Origin: Gloeocapsopsis dulcis
GTDB lineage: Bacteria; Cyanobacteriota; Cyanobacteriia; Cyanobacteriales; Chroococcidiopsidaceae
Assembly (NCBI RefSeq): GCF_032163395.1
Contig: NZ_CP119968.1
Location: forward strand, 4,242,001 to 4,306,000
Reading direction: 5' to 3'
Length of the DNA stretch: 64,000 bases
In this document: positions 57,473 to 64,000 of the stretch, in pieces
How positions within the stretch are numbered: the first letter of the stretch is position 1
Layout of the letters: each line of letters starts with the position of its first letter
Position numbers and translations under genes: made by a program
The notes under the pieces: generated by a model
What the model was told of the DNA's origin: nothing
The model's input: the letters and a program-made list of their open reading frames with translations, nothing else
Databases searched by the model: none

Positions 57473-58171
57473 ATGATGACCGCAACAGAGTTACAAGTAA
57501 CTGAGTATCAGTGTCAAACGCATCTGAATATCTATGATTCTCCTCAGTGCGATCGCTTGGCAACACAAGCCGCAGCAGGACGTCATTTGCAGGTATTGTC
57601 TACAGAAGATTCTGCGATTGAGGTGTGTTTGTGTGAAGATGATTATCCTGGCTGGCTGAAAATTTCTGATATTGCTGAATTGGTAGTTGCAACTGAGGCG
57701 TATCAAGCTAAGTTTGTGGCAGAAGCGGAAATTAGAAACTTAGTTCCGCAAGTCATTGCGTTTACTCAAATCGCGATGCAACAGCCAAATTATTACCTTT
57801 GGGGTGGTACGGTAGGACCAAATTACGATTGTTCGGGTTTGATGCAGGCGGCGTTTGCTTCAGTGGGTGTTTGGTTGCCTAGAGATGCGTATCAGCAAGA
57901 GGGATTTACGCCAGCAGTTGCGGTAACGGAGGTGCTACTAGGAGATTTGGTGTTTTTTGGGGTTGAAAAGGCGACTCATGTAGGACTTTATTTGGGGGAG
58001 GGTTGTTATATTCATAGTTCTGGGGAGAAGATGGGGCGAAATGGAATTGGAATTGATCGGTTGTCGGAACAAGGGGATGAGGTGAGTCGATCGTATTATA
58101 AGCAACTAAGGGGTGCTGGAAGGATTATTGAGAGTTACGAACCACAAAGACGCAAAGGACACAAAGGGTAG
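57473..58171 (+). CDS. NlpC/P60 (C40) peptidase with N-terminal SH3-like domain
   Basis: Cell-wall endopeptidase, 232 residues. The N-terminal SH3-like region (about 8-75; LNIYDSPQCDRLATQAAAGR) precedes the papain-like core: catalytic Cys in NYDCSGLMQAAF, His in KATHVGLYLGEGCYIHSSG. Related cyanobacterial enzymes cleave between D-Glu and diaminopimelate. No signal peptide. The stop codon abuts the ATG of the next gene, so they are cotranscribed. Confidence 0.88.
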   Translation: MMTATELQVTEYQCQTHLNIYDSPQCDRLATQAAAGRHLQVLSTEDSAIEVCLCEDDYPGWLKISDIAELVVATEAYQAKFVAEAEIRNLVPQVIAFTQIAMQQPNYYLWGGTVGPNYDCSGLMQAAFASVGVWLPRDAYQQEGFTPAVAVTEVLLGDLVFFGVEKATHVGLYLGEGCYIHSSGEKMGRNGIGIDRLSEQGDEVSRSYYKQLRGAGRIIESYEPQRRKGHKG

Positions 58172-59179
58172 ATGAAAAGCTTAGTTATTGCGGGGAGTGC
58201 GGAACAGAATGGGTTTGCGGTGGATAGCCCTGATGTTTCGGTAGTGGTGCCGATTTATAACGAGGTGGAGAGTTTGCCGCATTTGATTGAGGCGATCGCT
58301 TCGAGTTTGCGGCACTCGCAGTATAGTTATGAAGTTATTTGTGTTGATGATGGTTCGCGGGATGGTTCGGCGGATTGGTTGAAGCAGCAAGCATTACTGC
58401 GTCCTGATTTGCGGGCTGTGTTGTTGCGGCGCAATTATGGGCAAACTGCAGCGATGGCTGCGGGGTTTAATTATGCTTTGGGTAAGGCGATCGTGACGTT
58501 GGATGGTGACTTGCAGAATGATCCGGCGGATATTCCGTTGTTGCTTGCTAAGTTAGAGGAAGGATATGACTTAGTGAGTGGTTGGCGTCACAAACGGCAG
58601 GATGCGGCTTTGACGCGGTTGTTGCCTTCTAAAATTGCGAATTGGTTGATTGCGCGAGTGACTGGGGTACAGTTACATGATTATGGTTGTTCTTTGAAAG
58701 CATATCGTGCGGAACTTGTCAAGGATATGCACTTGTATGGGGAGTTACACCGCTTTCTCCCTGCTTTGGCTTTTATTGAAGGGGCGCGAATTACTGAACT
58801 GCCAGTACGTCACCATGCACGGCGTTTTGGTCAGAGTAAGTATGGCTTGTGGCGCACGTTTCGGGTGTTGATGGATTTGTTAACGATCTGGTTTATGAAA
58901 ACGTTCCTGACGCGCCCGATGCACGTTTTTGGTTTGTTTGGGCTGACTTCGATGCTATTGGGGACTTTAATTGGTTTGTATTTGACGTTCTTGAAGCTGG
59001 GTTTAGGGCAGAGTATTGGGAATCGTCCGCTGTTGATTTTGGCAGTTGTGTTGTTTATCGCTGGGGTGCAACTTTTTTGCTTTGGCTTGTTGGCAGAGTT
59101 GCTGATGCGTACTTATCACGAATCTCAAGGACGACCTATCTATCGCGTGCGAGAGGTTGTCGGCAAAAATATTAAGTAA
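58172..59179 (+). CDS. GT2 glycosyltransferase (dolichyl-phosphate-mannose-synthase-like)
   Basis: 335 residues. GT2 catalytic domain: VSVVVPIYNEVESLPHLIEA, VICVDDGSRDGSADWLKQQA, the DxD-type TLDGDLQNDPADIPLLL and the acceptor region YGCSLKAYRAEL. Two C-terminal transmembrane helices (about 245-265 and 280-305) anchor it. Such proteins transfer sugar from a nucleotide donor to a polyprenyl-phosphate carrier. The start directly follows the stop of the NlpC/P60 gene (TAGATG). Confidence 0.9.
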   Translation: MKSLVIAGSAEQNGFAVDSPDVSVVVPIYNEVESLPHLIEAIASSLRHSQYSYEVICVDDGSRDGSADWLKQQALLRPDLRAVLLRRNYGQTAAMAAGFNYALGKAIVTLDGDLQNDPADIPLLLAKLEEGYDLVSGWRHKRQDAALTRLLPSKIANWLIARVTGVQLHDYGCSLKAYRAELVKDMHLYGELHRFLPALAFIEGARITELPVRHHARRFGQSKYGLWRTFRVLMDLLTIWFMKTFLTRPMHVFGLFGLTSMLLGTLIGLYLTFLKLGLGQSIGNRPLLILAVVLFIAGVQLFCFGLLAELLMRTYHESQGRPIYRVREVVGKNIK

Positions 59180-59248
59180 AGACATACCACACTCTCTACG
59201 CTTTGCACAGGGTAAGGGTAGAGACGTTTATGTATTAAGGTAATAAAA

Positions 59249-59322
59249 CGGGCGAGGAGGGATTCGAACCCCCGACACCGTGGTCCGTAGCCACGTGCTC
59301 TAGTCCACTGAGCTACACGCCC
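59249..59322 (-). tRNA. tRNA-Arg (ACG)
   Basis: Acceptor GGGCGTG-type stem pairing with the CGCCC end, D-arm AGCTCAGTGGACTAGAGCA, anticodon loop CTACGGA with ACG, T-arm GGGGGTTCGAATCCC. CCA not encoded; discriminator G by reading the adjacent base. Confidence 0.95.
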
Positions 59323-59399
59323 TCAACAAGTTATTAGCCGTTAGCATTTAGCTGTTAGCTTTATTCTTGTGAGTATCTATACTATCACGAAAGAGTGAA

Positions 59400-59900
59400 A
59401 TGGAACAAATTTCTCAAAATGCTTCTAACTTGACTCACTTGGATAGCCAGGGACAAGCGCAAATGGTTGATGTCTCGCACAAAGCGTCAACTGTGCGTCA
59501 AGCCGTCGCTGCTGCAAGTGTGAGAATGCTAAGCGAAACTTTTGCCACAATCCAGGCAGGAAACGCCCCCAAAGGTGATGTTCTAGGAACTGCAAGTCTT
59601 GCAGGAATTATGGCAGCTAAGCAGACAGCGAATTTAATTCCGTTGTGTCACCCTTTACCGTTACACAAAGTAGAAGTGCAGATTGAGCCAGATTCGCAGT
59701 TACCTGGTTATCAAATCACTGCAATGGTTAAAACCAAAGCTGAAACGGGTGTCGAAATGGAGGCTTTAACAGCAGTTTCAGTTGCGGCGCTTACTTTGTA
59801 CGACATGGCAAAAGCTTTAGAAAAGTCAATCTCGATTGAATCAATCCGCTTAGTTAGTAAATCCGGTGGTAAATCGGGAGATTATCATCAAAGTGAGTAG
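59400..59900 (+). CDS. moaC: Cyclic pyranopterin monophosphate synthase
   Basis: MoaC acts with MoaA in the first step of molybdenum-cofactor synthesis. 166 residues: [40 protein letters not shown] with the conserved His, [20 protein letters not shown] with the catalytic Asp, followed by AK, ending in KSGGKSGDY. No other moa gene is near. Confidence 0.95.
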   Translation: MEQISQNASNLTHLDSQGQAQMVDVSHKASTVRQAVAAASVRMLSETFATIQAGNAPKGDVLGTASLAGIMAAKQTANLIPLCHPLPLHKVEVQIEPDSQLPGYQITAMVKTKAETGVEMEALTAVSVAALTLYDMAKALEKSISIESIRLVSKSGGKSGDYHQSE

Positions 59901-59924
59901 TAAAAGCTTTTTCTGGAGGCAGCT

Positions 59925-60485
59925 ATGACTAAAACGCCAGTAAAGCTGACGTTGGAGGAGTACAAAACTTACACGGATGGCACCGACAAGCGTTATGAAC
60001 TTGAGGATGGAGTATTGCTAGAAATGCCTCCTGCGACTGGTAAGCACGAGGCGATCATGACTTTGCTGTTAATTTACTTTTATACCGAAATCCAAAAGTT
60101 AGGGTTAGCTTTACAAGTTCGTCCGAGTGGTACAGAAGTACAAACAACAAACGAACAGTCCCGACGACCTGATGTTTGTATCATTACGAATGAACAAGCG
60201 CAAAGCATCGAAAATGTTTCGGCGATTATCCAAACTCCACCACCGCTAGTTGTCGAAGTTGTCAGTCCAGAGTGGATTGATAGAGACTATCATCGTAAAA
60301 CTTTGGAATATGCAACTGTCGGCATCCCTGAATATTGGATTGTTGATCCGCTAACGAATCAAGTGACGGTGTGTTTACTGGATCGCGGAAGTTATCAACG
60401 AATAGTGTACGAGGCGAATCAACAGATTGTGTCTAAACTTTTACCGCAATTACAACTGACAGCACAGCAAATCTTGTCAGCTTAA
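59925..60485 (+). CDS. Uma2-family (DUF820) putative nuclease
   Basis: 186-residue PD-(D/E)xK-fold protein, a family greatly expanded in cyanobacteria with unknown function. LEEYKTYTDGTDKRYELEDG, SRRPDVCIITNEQ (Asp), PPPLVVEVVSPEWIDRDYHR (E-x-V-S with following K), and GIPEYWIVDPLTNQVTV. Shine-Dalgarno GGAGG before the ATG. Probably a separate unit from moaC, though only 24 bp apart. Confidence 0.88.
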   Translation: MTKTPVKLTLEEYKTYTDGTDKRYELEDGVLLEMPPATGKHEAIMTLLLIYFYTEIQKLGLALQVRPSGTEVQTTNEQSRRPDVCIITNEQAQSIENVSAIIQTPPPLVVEVVSPEWIDRDYHRKTLEYATVGIPEYWIVDPLTNQVTVCLLDRGSYQRIVYEANQQIVSKLLPQLQLTAQQILSA

Positions 60486-61508
60486 GTTAATACTCTAGGA
60501 GTCAAGTGCTGCTTTTACCTTCCCATCCCAGCCCATTGATTGCATCCAACCTGGATATATCGGTTGAGGCTGAGTAAGAGTCTCAAGTTTTTCGATCTCG
60601 TGCGCAGATAGTTTTATTTCAGATGCACCTAAATTGTCCTCCAGATGATGCATTTTGTTAGCACCAATAATGACAGAGGAGATAAAGGGTTTAGTAAGAA
60701 TCCAGGCGATCGCAACTTGTGCAGGTGATGCATGATGATTTTGGGCAATTTCCTGTAGCACTTCTACCACTGCGTAACCCTTCTCCACATCCACTGGGGG
60801 AAACTGAAAGTTTTTGCGTCGGGAATCTTCAGGTACAGGTGCTTCGCGGGTGTATTTACCACTCAAAAATCCACTCGCAAGCGGACTCCACACTAAAATT
60901 CCGATATCTGTGTCTTCCACAAACGGCACAATTTCATGCTCAAGATCGCGCCCTAACAAGGAATAATACATTTGTGCTGCTACAAACCGAGTGTAGTCCT
61001 TACTCTTCTGAATCCCTAACATCAGCGCAGCTTTCCAAGCGGGAAAATTAGAAAAGCCGATGTAGCGGACTTTACCTTGTCTTACCAAATCATCCAAGGC
61101 GCGTACTGTTTCTTTAATTGGTGTTAAAGGATCGGGAATATGTAGTTGATAAAGGTCGATGTAATCGGTACCGAGTCGCTTTAAACTAGCTTCAGCGGAG
61201 GCAATGATGTGACGATAAGAAAGTCCTGTATCAGTCAGGGCATTTCCAGTACGAAATCCAACTTTGGTAGCGATAATAACATCATGACGACGACCTCCTA
61301 AGGCTTTACCTAACATGATTTCTGACTGTCCGCCTGTATAAGCATCAGCGGTATCAAAAAGGTTTATCCCTGTATCTAAGGCGCGTTTAACCATTTGATC
61401 TGCGACGGTTTGATCGATATTGTTGGTGACGCCTGGAACGAGTTCGCCTTGTCCAAATGTCATTGCACCAAAGGCAAGTCTAGAAACTACTAAACCTGTG
61501 TGTCCTAA

Positions 61509-62465
61509 GAGCGCATTTCTAAATAAAAGATGAAGTAGCTTCATACTGTTCCCCCAAACGTTGCAGCATCAATCGGATCATGGCTCCCTGAATCATTGCC
61601 TCACTCACTTCAGGTAACAGTTCATAATCCTTGCTCAAACGGCGATTCTGATTGAGCCAACCAAAAGTTCGCTCTACAACCCACCGCTTCGGTAGGACAA
61701 CGAATCCTGCTTCAGAGCGCCTGACTACCTCGACTTTCGCACCACACAATTGTTCAATCACACGCGCAAAGTTCTCCCCTTGATAGCCCTGATCCACCCA
61801 GACCAATTGCAGTGTCTGTGCGTCTGCTTGAGCCATTTCATGCACGACAAACGCCCCCCTTTTTGTTCTGAGCAATTGGCATTGATTACCAGTACTGAGA
61901 TCAGCAGTCCCAACGTGTCCACTAGGATAAAGCGCTTGCGTCCTTTCACTAATTTGCCACCGTCGAAGCCGTAGACCTCCCCCTTTTTTCCGTCGTTTTG
62001 ACGGTTTGACTGTCGATACAACCTGCACTAGCATGAGGATTTCTTCCAGCAGCACCCCGGACTGATTGCCGTAGTTGGTCATGGATCTGCTGCCATACCC
62101 CCTTGCGTTGCCAACGCCGAAAATACTTGTACACCGTCTGCCAAGCAGGCAGGTCTTTGGGCAAATCACTCCAGATACAACCATTGCGAAGTTGGTAGAA
62201 GATACCATTAAGGATCTCTCGTTCATCGACCTGTTGTTTGCGACCTCGACCTTGAGAACGAGAGGGCAGCAGGGGGCGAATCACTTCCCATTCTTGATCT
62301 GTTAAATCACTGCTATAGCGCTTGGCAGCACGTTCTTTAGCTCGATAAAACTGGCGAGTTTGCGGGGAGAGAACCATCGTCCAACTTTGAATTCACAACT
62401 AACCTATCCTGGTCTAACTAGCGTACTCCTGCCCTTCAGTTAATCTTTTTTTTAGAAATACACTC
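61509..62465 (-). mobile_element. IS5-family insertion sequence, copy 2 (957 bp)
   Basis: Flanked by the 3-bp duplication TAA (61506-61508 and 62466-62468). Same ends and orientation as copy 1 at 36461. One extra C (five instead of four, near 62100) is the only difference I see, matching the 1-bp length difference. Near-identity points to recent movement. Confidence 0.9.
61519..62377 (-). pseudogene. IS5-family transposase, copy 2, in three frames
   Basis: Frame A (from ATG 62377) correctly reads through GVWQQIHDQLRQSVRGAAGR to GCIDSQTVKTTEKRG with the first catalytic Asp. A -1 step at the A6G5 run is needed for EVYGFDGGKLVKGRKRFILV, and a second -1 step at an A5G6 run for FVVHEMAQADAQTLQLVWVD to the end (WVVERTFGWL). 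Two steps at alike runs could be recoding or simple decay; many IS5-group elements use one programmed shift. Confidence 0.75.
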
Positions 62466-62628
62466 TAAAGTTGTGTATTGCATCTCAAAAAGTTCCTTTT
62501 ACTACAGCGACAATTAAATCTTATTACTGTAAAATTTTTGGTAATTAGTAATAAAGATGGATCAAGTATTTTACTAATCGTCATCTCTATTACAGTGTCT
62601 CTACTTGCCCAGAAAAACTATCTTTCAA

Positions 62629-63166
62629 TTAGTTTGCTAGGCGATCTGGAATTGGTTTTAGCTGATAAGCCTGCCAGAAGAATGCATCAGCAGCGTGTTG
62701 ATTACTAGGAAAATTAGTAGCTTCAATAATGCGACTATTGTCAATACGAAACAGCAATGCCCATAGTTGATCGATATTATTTTGTGCTAAATTACTCCAG
62801 CCACGATGCACATCAACAACATAAGTATCGTTACCACCCAAAAACAAAACCTCAGCCTGAAATTTTGCCTTTGCTAACTGTTGAAAAAACGCTAACACTT
62901 CATCGACTCCGCGTTTGGTTCCTGCTAGGGGATGATGCCCAGGAATTGTCCAACTAACTAATATTGGGCGCAAAAATAGAGCGAACAGTTGATAAGTCGC
63001 CTTTACTGTATGCTTCGTAGTAACGTTTAATGATTGCGACATTGGGATTTTCTGGAGTAGCTTGAGCAACAGATTCAGTTTGAAACATCTGATTACCCAA
63101 TAGTAATGAAAGTCCAGAAGCAGCACTCAACTTAAGAAATTCTTGGCGATTTTGTTGAAAAGTCAT
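62629..63166 (-). pseudogene. SnoaL/NTF2-like protein, frameshifted by a 4-nt duplication
   Basis: The N-terminal part (MTFQQNRQEFLKLSAASGLS leader, then NVAIIKRYYEAYSKGDLSTV) ends at a stop after SIFAPNIS; the rest (WTIPGHHPLAGTKRGVDEVL, FQAEVLFLGGNDTYVVDVHR) goes on in another frame to 62629. At the joint (about 62955) the text TTAGTTAGTTGG looks like a tandem duplication of TTAG; removing four bases gives one 178-residue SnoaL-like protein with an export-type leader. Probably inactive. Confidence 0.75.
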
Positions 63167-63184
63167 AACTATAGCTGTCAAGAT

Positions 63185-64000
63185 TTACTTGGTGAGATAG
63201 CCACCTGTGGCATCAATGTCAGCACCAACAATGCAGGTAGGATCAGCAGAACTTAACCACAGGACAATTTTTGCAATTTCGTTTGCGGCGACAATACGCT
63301 TGATAGGATAATCTTCGGCAACCGTCTCAAAATTAGTTTTCCATGCGGCTAAAGCGCGGCGCAACATGGGTGTATCTACAGCACCAGGAGAAATAGAATT
63401 AATGCGAATATTTTTGTCAGCGTACTCCAGCGCGGCAACTTTGGTAAGTGCGATCGCTGCGTGTTTACTGGTACTATAAGGCGCGATCGTTGCAAAACCA
63501 ACATGCCCGGAAACCGAAGCATTGTTGATAATGACACCGCCTCCCTGCTTGAGCATTACAGGAATTTCATGTTTCATAGACAGAAAAATCCCTGTCGCAT
63601 TTGTCATCATCACATCCATCCAATCTGCCAAAGTGCGATCGGCGATGGTAGCAGGTTTACTTTCAATTCCTGCGTTATTAAAGGCAACGTTAATGCGACC
63701 GTACTTGGAAATACACGTGTCAATAAATGATGCCACATCTTGTTCCTGACGCACATCGGCTCTTTGGTAGCTAGCACGTCCTCCAGCAGCATTGATGCTT
63801 TGGGCAACTTTTTCACCTAGTTTCTCTCGACGACCGCAAAAATGAATGATCGCGCCTTCCTGCGCAAACGCCCGCGCTGTTGCTTCACCAATACCAGAAG
63901 TAGCACCCGTAATCAGGACAACTTTATCAGTAAATCTACCTTTAAAGTTGGTATTAGTATTTGCTGAAATCGGTTTTTGGGTGTTGCCTTGGGTGTTTGT
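63185..64000 (-). CDS. SDR-family oxidoreductase (5' end outside window)
   Basis: The frame is open from the window edge to 63185, at least 272 residues. Cofactor motif VVLITGATSGIGEATARAFA near the start, NNAG in VAFNNAGIESKP, SVSGHVGFATIAPYSTSKHA with the YxxxK site, and end GADIDATGGYLTK. The initiation codon is beyond position 64000; a GTG at 63754 is internal. The 18-bp gap to the SnoaL-like gene suggests one transcript. Confidence 0.88.
   Translation of the reverse strand, partial: TNTQGNTQKPISANTNTNFKGRFTDKVVLITGATSGIGEATARAFAQEGAIIHFCGRREKLGEKVAQSINAAGGRASYQRADVRQEQDVASFIDTCISKYGRINVAFNNAGIESKPATIADRTLADWMDVMMTNATGIFLSMKHEIPVMLKQGGGVIINNASVSGHVGFATIAPYSTSKHAAIALTKVAALEYADKNIRINSISPGAVDTPMLRRALAAWKTNFETVAEDYPIKRIVAANEIAKIVLWLSSADPTCIVGADIDATGGYLTK

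Larger units (their letters stand above)
60495..62483 (-). pseudogene. Aldo/keto reductase gene split near its start by IS copy 2
   Basis: The main part (60495-61508) codes for a complete AKR barrel from residue 7 on: LGHTGLVVSRLAFGAMTFGQ, INLFDTADAYTGGQSE (catalytic Asp and Tyr), VIIATKVGF (Lys), DLYQLHIPDP (His). The first six codons (MQYTTL, 62466-62483) lie beyond the IS, which duplicated TAA/TTA. An alternative ATG inside the IS end at 61544 restores an open frame with the new N-terminus MKLLHLLFRNA, so a near-normal protein of 349 residues could still be made. Confidence 0.85.

Noticed and set aside
61758-62021. Separate 87-codon transposase-like frame inside IS copy 2 (and 36710-36973 in copy 1)
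   Set aside because: It is the middle, -1 shifted part of the same transposase, not an extra gene.
62478-62708. 76-codon plus-strand frame right of IS copy 2
   Set aside because: It lies over the split 5' end of the reductase and the end of the SnoaL-like gene and shows no protein family.

Overview
The window reads as chromosomal DNA of a cyanobacterium. The octamer GCGATCGC (HIP1) occurs very often in genes and spacers. The gene content is also cyanobacterial: phytoene desaturase and synthase genes (crtP-crtB), a CrtW-type ketolase, two stand-alone orange-carotenoid-protein N-terminal domains, PII with the RGSEY T-loop, Ycf51, COP23, a DnaK1-type chaperone and heptanucleotide (STRR-type) repeats. 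The mix of stress genes would suit a terrestrial or desiccation-tolerant unicellular lineage such as the Chroococcidiopsis/Gloeocapsopsis group, but that placement is a guess.

Region by region. 1-10.3 kb: housekeeping and envelope genes (M48 protease, COP23, DUF427, a YefM-YoeB toxin-antitoxin pair, dapB, a TPM-domain protein, rhomboid, a three-gene membrane-protein set). 10.3-20.2 kb: a run of stress-type genes (Mn-catalase, cupin, Zn-alcohol dehydrogenase, SRPBCC, a DJ-1 protein with a helical ferritin-like extension, DUF6335, an SDR), then two helical carotenoid proteins and a phospholipase-D/cardiolipin-synthase protein. 20.4-28.8 kb: phosphohexomutase, rdgB, glnB with a perfect NtcA-type site upstream, thiD, crtW, an SDR, a SmtB/ZiaR-type metal sensor divergent from a lone zinc/manganese permease gene, and tRNA-Phe. 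28.8-39.7 kb: a type I restriction-modification locus (hsdM, hsdS, hsdR, all on the minus strand) interspersed with decayed toxin-antitoxin modules, a broken RAYT transposase, an IS5-family insertion and a helicase relic. 39.7-51 kb: DUF2062, an SGNH hydrolase, an outer-surface protein, an amino-acid/urea-type binding lipoprotein, a Phd-RelE pair, tRNA-Ser, crtB-crtP and dnaK-dnaJ. 51-64 kb: a FutA-type iron-binding protein, a lone tnpB, ycf51, a dehydrogenase-aminotransferase pair, a beta-lactamase-fold hydrolase, an NlpC/P60 peptidase, a GT2 glycosyltransferase, tRNA-Arg, moaC, a Uma2 protein, an aldo/keto reductase split by a second IS copy, a frameshifted SnoaL-like gene and an SDR running off the window.

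Main themes. (1) The restriction locus doubles as a graveyard of toxin-antitoxin genes: a PIN toxin split by an IS, a second PIN relic, a HepT toxin with both a frameshift and a His-to-Tyr change in its RX4HXY motif, a truncated DUF6883 gene, a nucleotidyltransferase stub and orphan antitoxins. hsdM itself carries two compensating frameshifts while hsdR and hsdS are open. (2) Two nearly identical IS5-family copies (956 and 957 bp, 3-bp TNA target duplications) differ, as far as I can see by eye, by one C in a C-run; each inserted into a gene whose original reading frame can be reconstructed across the element. (3) Ketocarotenoid synthesis (crtB, crtP, crtW) shares the window with two carotenoid-binding helical proteins, one lacking a Trp usually found in the pocket. 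(4) The stress run at 10.3-20.2 kb is the best candidate for a coordinated but poorly described set.

All calls come from reading the sequence and remembered family features; no database search was run.
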